Source: Brachycybe producta (Eukaryota; Arthropoda; Diplopoda; Playtdesmida; Andrognathidae). From it: a stretch of 64,000 bases of DNA. Below, piece by piece: positions 23,001 to 38,000 of this stretch. Both the position numbers and the translations under genes were made by a program. The stretch is from contig JAUPFP010000005.1 of assembly GCA_036925085.1 (NCBI GenBank), forward strand, positions 9,554,498-9,618,497, read 5' to 3'. Position 1 is the first letter of the stretch. Every line of letters starts with the position of its first letter. The notes beneath the pieces are model-generated. The model did not search any database, was not told the DNA's origin, and saw only the letters and a list, made by a program, of their open reading frames with translations.

Positions 23001-26000
23001 TTTTTGTGGTCACGCCTTTCAAAGAAAAACTTTTGAAGTCTTTCCACTTTTCTAACTGAAGTGACAAATTATTTTCCTTAATATTTTTTTATGATTTTCT
23101 TTAAAATAAACAAAGAAAAAAAAAAGATTATATGAATATAAACCCTTAAGCTACTCTTCTAGTTTCTAAAGTATTTTCAAGTTTTTCTCAATGTTGTTTT
23201 TGAAAAGCAGATTTTAAAATTTTACTTGGAAACACTCCTCGAACTGAGGTTATTTGTTGTCTTTCAGAACCGAAACTAAGAGAAACTTCAAAAGTGTTTT
23301 AGAAACTAGAAGAGTAGCTCAATCGGTTAATTGCAATTTCATGTGTCAGTTTAAAAAGGACCCAACTTTAAACAGATGACATTTTTTAAAATGTTTGTCT
23401 ATATAAAGTTTATTTCGAAATACATGTATATCAATATGAAAATATTATTAAGTGATTCAGTGACCGCTCTAGTTTCTAACACACTTTCAATTACAGAAAC
23501 AAGCAGAATAATCAGATTTCTAGAAACGTTTCTCATTACAAGTAATATTAGATAAAGTGGTATTATTTTTTAAAAAAAATTATTTTAAACCTTTTTAAGT
23601 TTTTCTTCTTCTTCTACTTATTTAAATTAATTAAATAAGGAAGAAAAAAAGATAACTAGATGAGGTTAATTAAAATGATGTTTCTGCAAATAAAATTATT
23701 TTTTTTGAATTAAATTTCCACGGTAAATATAAGTTTAATTGTAAAATGTATGATGAGATCGTTCTGAACTTCCGTAGTCATTAATTTCTGTAATCTGGTC
23801 AACATGATTCTATTTATATACAGTATTTTTATTTTTGATGATTTTTTCAGCTTCTTTCTTTATGATGATTATTATGATAAATAATATGAATCGTGTTTTT
23901 ACTAAAGAGAGAAAGAGATGGGGTTAGTAGTGTCATGATTTGACCTGTATTACTTTTTTTATTGTTATTATTCACTTAATTGTGAATTTCAGTTGATTGA
24001 CTTGGAAATTTCTATCATCAAATTGTATATTTGATAATAATATCTATGTGTGTGATATTTTACAGCTCAATAATTAGAAATATAGCTCATATTACAATTG
24101 AGTTGTTGATTTGCATAATGGCATTCAATACCTTGATTTAATTTTCAATATGAGCAAAGTTGTATTACTTAAGCTTTTTTTTTTTTTGAATTTCTAGGAC
24201 AAATTGCTTAAAATTTGTTTACTTCTTTGATCAGAGGAAATTCAAAGTATGTTAAAAACTAGAAGTGTAAACATATCACTTGAACGTATTTTATTTTATC
24301 TTTTTTGGTGACATTTTGAAAAAAAAAATGGAATATTTTTCAAGTAAAGTGTTTAAAAAACACTAAGAAATAATAGACAGTAGTAGCTTATTTTGAAACT
24401 GACATATAATAATTATTTTTAAATTGGGATTTTTTTAATTATAAAAACAATCGGTAAAGGAATTCTATAGCAATATTTATCAAAATATAATTTTTATAGC
24501 AATTTGAAAAAAAAAAGACGAAATTTAAAGTTTTTCAACAACTTTAAAGTAAAAATAGAAGAATAAATTCAGTAGGTCATTTACAAACTGATTTTGGTTT
24601 ATTTTATTTTTAAAATATATAAAAGAATCTCTATGAATAAAAATCTATAGATTTCTGAAGAATTTCTTCTTATGAATAAATTAACTTCTATGCTTAATTA
24701 ATTATGCATTTTGCCGCTTGCTAGTGTAACAGCATAATTGGTTGAATTGCAATTAAAAAAAAACTTAATTTGTTTACCAACATTGTTAAAATGAGTAGAA
24801 ATTAATGAAACACTGATTTTTTTTTTCGTTTCCTTTATTTTGTTTTACCATTTTTTATAATTTATCATTTAAAAACTTTCTCGCGCTATTGTCTTAAAAG
24901 AACAAAGCAATTAACATTTTGAAGGCGTGACGTCATGATGATTGCCAATATTGTCCTACAATATTATTAAATGTATTGTTGAGCCGTTTTGTTATTTCTT
25001 TTAACAAAAAAGTATTCTACTTTTATGAGAGTTTAGATTTTTACAAGTGACCCAAATCGTAATTGTCCATGACTTAAAAAAGGAAGATTTTTTTTTCTTT
25101 TCCTTTTCTAATAAGATAAAAAGTTTGTTTCAAAGAAATGAAATTCACAAAAGAAATGTTTTTAAGAGAAAACAATTGGTTTTGTTTTTGTGTCTTAAAA
25201 GGTATTATAAGTGATTTTAAAGTTAAAAAGATAAAAATCAAGTGTTTCAGAGGAAGAGGGAGGGAGTGAGATTTGTTTTCTATGGTGGGGGTGGAGTTCA
25301 TCGTTTTATGAAGTGTGTTAATCCACGATAATGTGGGTTTTTTTCATATTATATTGGTTACAAATGCATAATATTAAAATTTTGTGCTGCAATTAGGCCA
25401 AAGGAATGAGTAATTTATGCAGAGAAATCTTGTTTTCTTTTGATAATTTGCATTTTTTATTTTTACATTAGAGATCCACACAACACATACAAAAATGGAA
25501 AGCACCAAATGGTATTTTCCACCATGCAGTGCTTTGTACTGCCAAATGATACACAAATGTAAATGGTTTTCTCTTTCATTTATAATTGAATGTACATAAT
25601 TGATCTATCATCGAACCATTGATCCATTCAATGTTGATGATCAACCAGCTTAAACTGTTTTGTGTGGTAGAAATTCATATATTTTGGAGATGGACACTTG
25701 TATGCACCAATAGCACTTGTTGCATATTTTTTTTTTGTTGTTTATGTACTTTTACAGATGGGAACAGGTTGTGTTTTCAACCACATCAAAAGAAATTAGT
25801 TTCACAATTACTTAACAAATTGTTTGGTCATTATTAGGGACAATTTATTTGCAAAATGACTAAACTGTAAACGTGAAAAATTTTTGGGAAACTTAGATTT
25901 AAAAATTGTGTGCATGTTTTGCATGTGCAGCACACTTATTAGAATATATCAAGAATACATCAAAATTTCTAGACATTGTGCAAAATTACTAATTTAATTT

Positions 26001-29000
26001 TGAGTTGACTTTTTTCGTTAAATTTACTGTGGAATTACTAATTATTATTAATTTTTAATTAATTATAATTTTTATTTTAATTAATTATAATTTTTAATTA
26101 ATAATAATTAATAATTTTTTTACAGTATTGTTAGAATTACAAACATAGCAAGGGGGTTTCTTTTCAACATCAGATTGTGTGTTTATAAGTTATATTTCAC
26201 GCACACACACAATGTGGTACATATTAGCTCAAATTTTGCACACACACACACATTAAATTACATATGCACTTGTAATTTTAAAAGTCTCAATTGTGTGCCA
26301 CGAAGGGCAAGTCTCCTTTTATATATTTTCTTTTATATCCTGTTTGCAAAGGTGTTTTTTTTTTTGCTATTCTATCAAACTTAAATGCTACATATGTGCT
26401 CTCTAAATTGATTATGTCTCTTTAAGACCCCCCACTTATTTTTTTTATATACTAAATGCACTGTGAGGTTTCTTTTCCTTTCTTGATATAAATCTTAACC
26501 TTGTTCGTGCAATAATTGCTTAGTAACCTGCATTTCTAACTGTAAAAATGACCCCACCTCCTTTCAAGTTATTGTTAGCTCGATTTTTAAGAGCCTGAAT
26601 TTCATTTCAATTCTGGTGTTCACGATTCTTTGTCTCTTTCCTGGTATATACAATGAGTATAATTTTTATTCATTCTGAGGGTGGGGACTCCCTTCATGAT
26701 ACAACAAAAAGCAGATTAAGAATTTGCTCCTGATTTGGTGTCCAGATTAATTATATAGCATGCTAATTGACTGTCACACAATTAACCTGTACACTTTTGT
26801 TAAGAGAAAAGAAAAACTACTCTCAATTGTGTTGTAAAATGCAATTCACAATGAACAGTTATAAAATAAAAAAAAAACAATAGCCTAGATAAAGGATAAG
26901 TTCACCTTTTTGTGCTTAGAAGTTTTAAGTATAAAATTCTGTCTTTTTTATAATTTTTTAATAAATTGGATTTTGGATTTTATTTTTATTTTTTAGTTTT
27001 TTTTTTTCCATTTCTTTGGATTTTTTTATTCTTCATAAAATAAATCTCATCAGAAAAGGATGTCTATTGAAAATCGAAATTTGAATTTCCCACTTACGAA
27101 TTTCACACTTATTTTTTTTTTACAGTTCTTCAAATTTATAATTAGGTTTACAATGTGTTTATTATGTCTGTGACAAACACAATGAAAAGTTAATTATAAA
27201 TTTGTAATTATGAAATAGTGAACTATTTATTTATTTCAATTGTAATTGAAGTAAAACTAGGACTATTGATGTGCTTTTTTCTGATATTAACTTGAATTGT
27301 ATTTATCTCGTGAATACATTAAGTTTCATTGTTTATATTATGTTAACCAGAAAAAAAAGAAAAGAAATTGTAACAAAAAATAAATTATGTGTTTGTAATA
27401 GCATGTAATTTAGTTCTGAACTTTTCTCATAGATGGAAATAGTTTCATCTAGACAATAATAGTCCTAGTTTGTCCTACTTTAAATGTGTTTATATATAAA
27501 AAAAATGATGTAAACAATTTATAATAGGTTCAGATAGAGAAAGAGAAAACTTTTGCATTGTCATGGCAGTTTGAATTAATAATTTTTTTTTCTCCATATT
27601 TTTCTAGAGAGAAAAACAAATCTTGTACATGTCATGTAATATGTATTTTAGTATATAGCGAAAGTGAATTACACATTTTTTTAAAAAAAAAACTTACGAA
27701 TAGGGACATTGGCCGATTTTTGGTCTATTCTATTGTCACGTTGTAGATCTAATCGAGAAATTAACTCAAAAACACTTTTCTTTCTCTGAATTTTACCTTT
27801 ATTGATGGAAAAGTCTAAATCTTATGAAGTTATAAGAGTTGGTCTAGTTTTATTATTAGACTCTTATTAACCTAAATTGTTATTAACACCTAATATCATA
27901 TTGTTTGAGATAAAGCCGACATTCAAAATTTTAAAGAAAAACCAGTTTTACGAAAATTGACAAAAGTCAGTTTTTTTTTGTAAAAATAACTTAGTCTTTC
28001 AACCAAGTTATTGAAATGGAACTGCTTTATTGCATTTATTATAGGTGGATTTAATTAAGGTGTATCAGTAAATTTGTTAACATAAGCAAATTGAAGCAAA
28101 TTCAACGTTTTGTTAAAAATTAGAATAGTAAGCAAATATGGTAAAAATATTTTCATGCGTTTTTGAAAAAAAAATCATTCCTTATGTTTGGCACGAAATG
28201 TCAAACTTCAGTAAAAGAAAAAGTTCATTTCCAGAGTGCGCAGCTAAGGAAAAAAATATCAACTTTTCCGGAGAAGAAGCATTTTTCCGATTTTCTCAAA
28301 TAAGTCAACTTACAGAATATAAAATTATCTTTTGTACTGTTTTACCAAAAGTTAAAACAAATGCTTTTACTTGAAAATAAAACTGAAAGAATATTCTGAA
28401 GCACTTTTTTATCTCATTTTGGCCAAAATTTGATTTATGCTTTTTTTCCCTGAACACCCTAGATTTTATGATCACTAGTATGTTGGTGCAATAGGCCTAT
28501 GACGACATAAAAGTTCCATTTATGCAATAAGAATAATTTTAATTGAAAATTTAAAAAACGCACAAAAATAATGAATTTTTAAATTCTTCTTTTAGGTGCT
28601 TCTAAAAAAATGTTTACACATTTTAGAAATCTAATTAATGCAAATTTTATAACTTTCTACTGTAAATAAGTTCTACCTTGTGTCAGTTTTCTTCTGTAAT
28701 ATTGGATTAGATTAGATTAATTATTTTTTTGAAACTGTAGTGTTTATATTACTTCAAATAGGTAGATCTATTTCATGTAGACCTTATGATAGTAAAATTC
28801 TTCTGTATATGGGAATAATTGCCAAATTTTGCCACCTTCAATTTTGTTTCCACTTTCAAATGTTTTATCCCTTTTATAGAATTTTTAATTTTTAATGATA
28901 GTGTTTCTTGCATTATTTTTGTGCACTGGACATGTAGCACTTGATTATCACCCTGAAGGATGGGTGTGGATAAAAACATTGAGACTTGTAAAAATATTAA

Positions 29001-32000
29001 AACAAGGTATTCGTGTTGTTGATTGTGTTTCTAGACTGCCCCTAATTTTATATTCATATTTGTGGTTATTTTCGAGAACTCCCTAACATTTGTTTTTATA
29101 TAATTTTTTTTATATAAAAGAATTATCTTCGTGAGCTATTTAGGTTGTACTTTACTTTTTAAAACAATCCCAAACAAACGATTAATATAAAATAACGTAG
29201 CTTCCTAGTAATTTATAATAATTATAATGAAATAATTTCATTTCAAAAATATCTTTTATAAAAATGTTTTTTTTTTCTTCAATTTATATAAATGTTTTTA
29301 GAATCAACTATTAAAAAAAATTATAGGTATGAGAATGATCATCTACTTTTATAATATTTAAAAAAAAAAAATATATTTTCATGTCTGTTTTTAAACATTG
29401 TTCAACTTCACGTTTTGTGCTCCAATGGTTAGTGAATATTGAAAATTAATATTTTTTAAAATGAAATAAAAAGTTTCATTTTTAAAAAAACTTTGTTATA
29501 AAAAGTATCATTTTTTAAAAAACTTTGTTATAAAAAGTTTATTTTATTTTTTTAAAAAGCTAACCAGGCAGATAAGGCCCGCAAAGCCCATGTGCCTTTT
29601 TGACAAAATTAGTAGGCTAGGCCAGGCTCACCCCTGCACATTGGATTAATATATGTCTCTATTTTAAAATTGCTTATAAAATGAAATACACGTCCATTTA
29701 ATACACCACACCTACTCTGAAAACGTTTTCTACTTTATGAATTTTCATTTCTATTAGTGTGTGTGAACCCATTAACAAATCATTTGAACCAATAAACCAT
29801 GAAATGAATTTCATGGTGATACAATTTACATAGTTGGAAGACGTTATAGGTTATATACCATATAAAGCTTTAATATGAAGCATATATATATATATTATAT
29901 TAAAAATAAGACCTTCATCAGAAAAAATGATTTCTGAATAATTGACTGATAATTGTGTCATGATTGACCTGTATTCAAGTATCCATGTCTTCTGGACTTC
30001 TCTTGTAATAAAAGTGCTCTCTAATGAATATTATGTAATGTACACACACACACTTATGGAATTATTTTTTTAAATCTTCAATATAAAATCTAATACACAA
30101 TAATGTTTTTTGTGTGTAAAATTTGGTTGTCCTCGTTTCGCCCATATGTTAATTTGTGTGCCAAATTTCTTTTGTTTATTCCGAAAACAAGTGAACATTT
30201 AATGTAATTCTTGTCACTTTGGTTTGTGTGTAAAATATGCTTAAACCAATTAAGATATGTCTCAAAAGTGATCATAATTTTATTTGTTTATAGTGAATGT
30301 AAGTTTTTTTAAGGAAATCTTTTAAAAAAAATTGTTAAAGTCTACTTAAAAGTGTAAATGTCCTTCAAACTGTTGTTTTAGAAACTAGAATGGCAGCTCA
30401 ATCACTTAAGGGTATTTTCATGTCGATATCTTTTAAAATAAGCTTTTTATTTGAGTTTGAAAATGAGTTTTAAATAGACGGCAGATATATCAACATGAAA
30501 ATACCTTTAAGTGATTAAGCTACCCTTCTAGTTTCTAAAATATTTTCTGGTTTCCGTTAATTTTGCTCCTGAAGCGCAGATTAACAAGAGTTTGAAAATC
30601 AGTTGTTCATAATTTGTATTTAACACTAAATGCGAGTTTTTTTAAAATATAATTTCAGTTTGAAGACGATGTGCCACCGAGTCAACGCCGACCGATTCAT
30701 CGTCAGACCTTTCGAGACTTTACAGTCGAAGACGGACGTCGTGGACGGAACCCATTTGAACCAGTTGACGTTGACATCAAACCAACTCAACACGTTCCAT
30801 TCCGTCCATCGTTGACCAGTAGTACATCGTCGAGATTTGAGCCAACATCTGAAGGAGTAGGAAGTCAGCGACAGTTCACATCGACGGAAATTCCATCACG
30901 AAGACCCATTGACAACTTACAACGATTTAGAGTTTCGCAAGAAGCTCGTCCATTTGCTGAAATTCCTCGTCCTCGACCAATTTTAAATTTTCCTTCTCAA
31001 CCGAGACGTCCACCTCCAGCTCAAACTTCGACGTCTTTTCAAAACGATGCCGAAGATTCGAGACCGAATTTCTCATCTCGTGATCAAGACTCATTTATAC
31101 CACACAGGTCTCAGAACTCCGTACCCATAATCGATTCTTCGGAACGATCTCCTTCTTCTATTTCCAACGAAAGAGAACAAGAAAAACGTTTTAGATCAGA
31201 ACCACCACAAGGAGCTCAATTTGACTTTTCTTCGGATAATGATGATGAGGTTCGACGTCCATCGCAACCGCAACACGATTTATTTGATGGACCATCGCAA
31301 GATCCTCCGGCTCAAGAGGTCGACGAAGATGTTAGTAATCAACGGAACTTTCGCGGAGAATTGGATGATGGTGGATCACAATTTTTCGAACCATCTTCGG
31401 AAGGTCCAGATGGAATTCCACATTCTATTCAAGAAGAAGAAGAAGAAGATCAGAGTGGTATCAATGCTGAAGGACCTCCTCATGAGTTTCAATCATCTGA
31501 TAATTTTGATGACAACAGTAACGATGATCGTTTTGTTCCATCCGATGAAGAGGACAACTCTGAGTTCGATTCAGAATTTCGTGGCCAGTCACAAAGCCAA
31601 TCGAGACCATCTCCTTCTTCGGATGCTTCTAGCCGATTTCCGAATAACATTGTAACCGACAGTATCAATAGACATCCTTCGGATGACGGCGAGCAACCTG
31701 ATATATTTCAAAATCCTCCACGTCGACAACGTCCGCAGTCGAATTTAGACTTTCCACAACGACAATTTTCTCAAAGTCCCGATGATGAAAACGATAACGA
31801 CCACATTTTTACTCGTGCTCCATCTCATCAAAATGCAGGTGTCACACAACAGTTTTTGCAAGACGATGTTTCTGAACCACCCACCGGACAGTTGTCAGCT
31901 TCCTTCGTGAAACCAACGGAACCGACTGTTTTTGATACGGTTGAATCCGATATTCCGACATCTGACGTACGAAGCCGAACACCTAGTAAAAATACAAGAA

Positions 32001-35000
32001 GGAAAGTTAGTGGACGACGTCGTGTACAGAGACCTAAACAGGAGCTGGAAACATCTTCAGTACTTCTGTCGCAACCACAACCGGCATCGGACTTCCAAGA
32101 ACAGCAGCAGCAGCAGCAGCAACAACAGCAGCAGCAGTCTTCGAACCGTGGCACTCGGTTGGGAACGTCCGTGCAGGAAGATCAACCGTCTTTGTTGGAT
32201 CTACCACCTGAAGTAGCCGACTTTGGACAATTTCCTTCTCGAATCTCTTCCTCTGCTCAAGGATCATCTGCAACAAATGTCATTCGACCTGCCAATAATT
32301 TCCAAGTAACTTCAAATAAACGATTACCAACAACTGAAGCAGCTCGATCAAACTCTGGACGTCGGTTTAGTAATAGAGGACGACCAACTGCTTTTTCTCC
32401 GAGAACGACTCCATCCCAATTTGTCACTGAGAACACGATAGATGATGTGAGGCTAGATGCGGGACATTCTAGACAACGTGGCAATGAACAGACCTTGTAA
32501 GCATATCTCTTGTTTTTTTTTTATTAATTTTTGACAATATTATTGTTAATATTTTTTTTGTTACAGGATTTATGGTTTGTATTTTAATTTTTGTGCATTG
32601 TTTGGAAGATCGACAACAAATTTGATGTTTATGGATGTTTTCCAGAAACAACCAATTCAAAGAAAAATTCAAAGTTTGTTAAAAATGAGAATATAGTTGA
32701 CGACTATGCTATCTTTAAAAATGAACTTGTGATGACAATTTCAAAATGATTCGAAGTTTAATTTTTTGACAATTATTTTCATAAAAGTTTCATTTTTTGA
32801 CAATTATTTTCATAAAAGTTTAATTTTTCGACAATTATTTTCATAAAAGTTTAATTTTTCGACAATTATTTTCATAAAAGTTTAATTTTTTGAAGATAAT
32901 TATTATGAAAAGGTGTTTTTAGCATTTTCTTATGCTATTCTAGTTTCTAAATTATTTTAATGGCGATATTCTGAAAAAAAAAAAATTATCAATGACAAAT
33001 TTTAAAATATTAAATTTCATTTTTCACAAACTAATTGGTGAAAAACGTGAAATTTCATTACATGTATTTCAAAAAACTGCCATAAAAAACGTTTATTTTC
33101 AAAGATATTATTATGAAAATATTTTAACTTTGAATATTTCTTTTAAAAATGTTCTTCCAACTGCAAAACAAATTGCTTGTGAGTTGTTTGTTTTGTCTGA
33201 ACTGTGTGTGTTTGCAAATTGAGCTTTTTATAGTTTAGTGTCAATTAGTTGAGGTCTAACCTGAATTTGACACCACATGGAATATATATGTTTTTTTTTT
33301 ACACTGAGTTTATATTACTTAATTAACAGTTGTGAAATGTGTGTGACCTCTAATGAAGATGCGAAAACCTCGTTTTGGGTTTGGTGTTGTCCCAGGTTTC
33401 AGGCGTGAAATTCATGTTAGAAAAGGAATGAGAGTTTAGTTGTATAATTTGAACTTCATACGAAAAAAAAAAAAGATGTCATGTAAGAATGTCAGAAGCT
33501 CATTATAATTTGGTAATATTTAGAAGAAGAATGAGGAGGAGGAGTTATAACGTAAATTCGGTCCAAATTCAAGAAGGAAACTTGGTACATACACCACTTT
33601 TGGTGGTCGATTTCGACTGCAAAATGAAGTCAAATTGTACCTTGTGTACCAAGGTCCGGCTTCTTTCCACAACCACACGCTACAACCACAGCTCACAAAT
33701 CGACGACAACACTTTGCAGTCAAAATCGACCACCCAACAGTGGTTTGTGTGCAGGTTGGAATACACCAGACCCCTTTTCGACTGAAAAATGAAGTCGAAG
33801 GTGGTTGGGTTGTGGTTGCAGTGTATTTTATACTCTATAGAAGTATTCAAGTTGGTCGGTTTTCGCTACAACCCGATTTCATTCTGCTGTCGAAAAGTGG
33901 CCTGTGTGCCAAAGGAATTAAGGTGGTTGGACAAATTAGGGGTTTAACTGAAACTTGAACTTTCTGAGTGAAAATCATTCTTCAAGAGTACTCATTAAAA
34001 TAAGAGGTTTTCAATGTTGGAACCGTGTTTAGTGTGTTAAAGTCGAAGCTGAAAATGTTAAGTTCATAACTTGCATTTGGGCCTTAAAAGAGAACTAGAG
34101 GTTGAAAGGGACAAAGGAGGTGGAGTCGTTTTGTTTTCTTAAATATATATCTAATACATACTTGTCCTCTTTGTTTAATAATATAATTGAATTAAAAACA
34201 AATTATTGATGATAGGCCTATAAGTCTTAAATTCATAATGCATTAAAGATGAAAATAATAATAAACAAACACGTTTTACCCTCTAGCTGGAATATTTAGA
34301 AATATTTGACCCAAATAATCTTTTTTTTTTCTCTCTCTCTCTCTTTCACTTCAAATAACTCGTTGACCACTGAGTGACCACTGGCAAAAAGGAGAGAAAG
34401 AATTGGTTTCACTTGTGTTTTCTCATCAAATAATGATAACATTTCGTTATAACAATATTATGTCAAATTTGATAGATGACTATATAACTAATTTAGTTAG
34501 ATTAGTTAAATGCATGTGTGTTTAAGTTGATCGTTAAGTGGGAACACCCCTCGAACTCCGGTTATTTATTATGTCTTTCAGGGGAAAGTCCCAAAATGTC
34601 CAAACTTTAAAGCAAAATATATTTTTTAAAAAAATTTGTCTTTAAAATGTTTATTTTTGAAAATACACTTAAATCTAAATGATTCATTCTTAAGGAGATT
34701 AAAAGTGCATTAGAAACTAGAAGGGTAGATTAATTACTTAAGAATATTTTAATGTTGATATCTTAAAATTGACTCAATTTTAAGCAGTCGATATTTTTTC
34801 TTTCAGTTTTTGTTTTTAAAAAAGTTTATTTTGAAAGATACATGAAAATACTCTTAAATGATTCAACTACTATTCTAGTTTCTAACACATTTTCGATTTT
34901 TCCTTAGTTTTGCTTCTGAAACGCAGAATAACCAGAGTTCCAAAGATGTTCATAAAACATTTTTAGTTAGCCCAATTGCTAATTTTTTTTTAAAAAAATA

Positions 35001-38000
35001 AAAGTAGGACCTGTCCTATCTGATTATTAATTAATTTCTCTTATGCAACTTTTTTTTTTGAACTCTCTTCAGAAAATGATGAAATCACAAAATGTTCATG
35101 AAGTTTACTTATATAAATTCGTGAGTTGTTTTGTCTACCTGCTTATACATGGTTAAAATTTCTCGAGAGAGTTTCAATTTACATTCAATATGGCTTCTTT
35201 TGTAAAATCTATAACTGACTTCTGCATATTTTATTTAATATTGTGTTTTACAATTGCCTATTCTAAAAAACTTTCAATTGTACCACAAGGTTTAGATGGG
35301 TTTATTAAAGGGGTAAATGTGTAAGTTTTGGTTGCTTTTACACTTTTTTAAGGATTAGGTTTAAGATTATCAATTATTTTTTGCAGCCAGGACACCAGAG
35401 TCTCAGCTGTGATTACTCCGGGACAACCAGCAACATCATGCAATCCGGCTGCGTGCCACCTTCCGAAGTGTTTTTGTGGTGGAAACCAATTACGACCTGG
35501 TAAGTTTGGGGTTTTTTTAAAAAATTCTGTTGTCATGTCTCTATGGGTAGTTGATTTTTTTTTTTAAAAATCTACTATATTAATAGATGAAGCAGGATTC
35601 TATACAAAAGTAATGTTGAATGCAATGTGCATAACAAATTAAAGGTTTAAACCTGAAAAACGTAAAGAAAAACCCCAGAATTAAACTAGCAAAAGTCATA
35701 AAAAACCAATGAAAAACAGTTAACTTCAAACTAGATCAGAAAGTGCGATTGTATTTCAATACATTTATGTGATTTTTTAAAAAAAAACTAATCATGCCAT
35801 TGTGACAGTAAGTCATTCATTTTAGTTTTGTGCAAATTGCACGACGTGTTTATTAGTATAATCTATTTAATTGATTTAAATCGGATTTTTTTTTCAATAG
35901 TTGCTTATACTCGCATTAGTGCATTTTTCACTAGCACTCTGGTTGGTAACTTCTTCTAAAATAATGTTAAGAAAAGGTTAAAAGTGGCTTACAAACTAGA
36001 AGAGTAAATGAATCACTTAAATGTATCACAATAATTAAACAATTTATTAGTAGTTTGAAAAAAAAACTAAAAATTAAAGTTTTAAGTCATGATTAATTGG
36101 CTTTTTGGCTCAGGAACTATGTGGTATTTTCAAACTGTGATAGAAAAAAGTTTATTTTAAAATATACGAATATCAAAATTATCTTAAATGATTTATTTAA
36201 TATTGTAGTTTCTAAAACACATCAACTTTTTTTTTTAAAGTTTCTAGGAAAATGTTGTTTGCATTCAACAGAATGTTGTATTTGACGATAATTTTACGTT
36301 GCACGAATTTCAGCAAATTTATTACTTTGCAAATTATAAAGTTATTAACTTTGCTACATTATCAACTTGTAACTTAATCTTAGTCTATGTTTATAAAATT
36401 TATATGACTATGAGTACAAAAAGAATGACAAAAATGAAGAGAACGACCAAATTATAGAAGAAAAATTGGCACTTGAACTTAAACTTAAACTCTCTCTGCA
36501 GGGTTCCAACAAGCAAACATTTTTTCTCGTTTAATGAATATAAAAAGTTTTCTATTTTGGTAACGGTTTTTTAAAGGTGAAGTTCAAGTACCTGGAACTT
36601 CTTTTCCCAAAGTTGGACCTTGAATCATTTTACAAATTACACTAATATTAATTATGTGTGATATTTGTTATACAGGAAATGTGAGACCAGAAGACACACC
36701 ACAGATAATTTTGCTAACATTCGATGATGCCGTCAATGATCTAAACTGGGCACTCTACACACGGCTCTTCTTTAAAGACAGAAAAAATCCCAATGGATGT
36801 CCAATCCTTTCAACATTCTATGTGTCTCATGAGTGGACAGATTATGCAAAAGTACAAAATCTTTATGCACAGGGACATGAGATTGCCTCACATTCCATCA
36901 GGTATATTTTCTAAGTAACTCTTTTTTTCTCATTTTTTTTCTCTCCCGATATTTGAAAAAAACATTTCCTTAAATGTATAATGTGGCCGCAGCTGTCCAT
37001 TTTTAGAACTCATTTTCAAGAAATTAATTACTCATGCATGGTGTCAGGTACATTTACAGGCGTGGTAACTTGATTTCAACTATATTTATGTGTTGGGTTT
37101 AAAATATAAAAAAGTGTGCTGTTAGCCTATATTATTTTTTTTTAAAAAAATACTTAAATTGTTGATGGCCAAATGTGTTTAGAGAAGAAAAAAAAAAGCT
37201 CTTAGTAAACTCTTTCCATATACATTATTATGGGCATATAATGTATATGAATATGATTAGAAAAGCAGAACGTTGCAAATCGTGAGTTTGTTGGGAGGAT
37301 TTCTTGACAGAGGGAGTGTTATTTGTGTTGTTTTATGCAAATTCATTGCTTGAGTTGTTTATGAAAACAACATAAATGGCTTTTGTATTATTTTTTTTCA
37401 TTATTATTATTAAATATCGAAAGTAACTTTCAGACAAATTTATCACAATAATAAAGTTTGAGAAGTAACTTTTTTTTTTGCTTAGAAGTTAAGAAATTTC
37501 AATTACTTTCTTAACTAATAAATAACGATAATTAACCGAGTTAATAAAAGTTCAAAATTTTGTGATTATATATAGGTTACTAAAAGGTTAATTAAAAATA
37601 CTTCTTGATGAGTGTTAATTGTAAAAATGAAATCATTTGAAATTTTATTTTAAAATTATTTTCCAAAGATTGCAAGAACTCATTTTAAAATAAACGTGTT
37701 GTTAATAATTATTCTATAAGGTTTTAAATTTAAAGCCAATAAAATAAATTGAATCTAATTGACTTTGAATAATTTGACAAAAACTAATTGTTAACAAGTT
37801 GCCAATTGTTAACAATGCATAACTTATGCAAATTATTTTAAAGCAAATGTTACTTCTTCTAAACTTTAACTAGCTGTAGGCCTACTTGTCATTGTATTTA
37901 TAAGTCTACAGTGTAATTTAAGCCACACTAAAAGACAAATTCCGTTAAAAATATGCTAACTTAAAAGTTATATTTACCTAACTTAGTTAAGTTTATTTGA

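Larger units (their letters stand above)
8077..30658 (+). other. gene 1 intron 1 (22.6 kb) hosting the LTR element
   Basis: The donor GTAAGT at 8077 and the acceptor TTTCAG at 30653-30658 agree in phase 0. Half of the intron is the LTR element (8433-19889). The rest (8077-8432 and 19890-30658) is AT-rich DNA with foldback copies, a dispersed repeat at 20460-20768 and simple repeats. No other exon was recognised. Gene 2 lacks this intron: its one large exon covers the same protein region. Confidence 0.7.

Noticed and set aside
8077-30658. Possibility that exon 1 at 7522 and exon 2 at 30659 belong to separate genes
   Set aside because: Donor and acceptor agree in phase 0, exon 2 has no start or signal peptide of its own, and gene 2 carries both parts in one exon.
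31221-32276. Overlapping open frames on both strands inside gene 1 exon 2
   Set aside because: They are shadows of the low-complexity coding frame and of the CAG/CAA run.
33489-33958. Open frames of about 100 codons
   Set aside because: They fall on foldback family B, have no family features and change frame with the repeat arms.
36097-36285. 62-codon frame in gene 1 intron 3
   Set aside because: It lies across a degenerate foldback A copy and has AT-driven composition.
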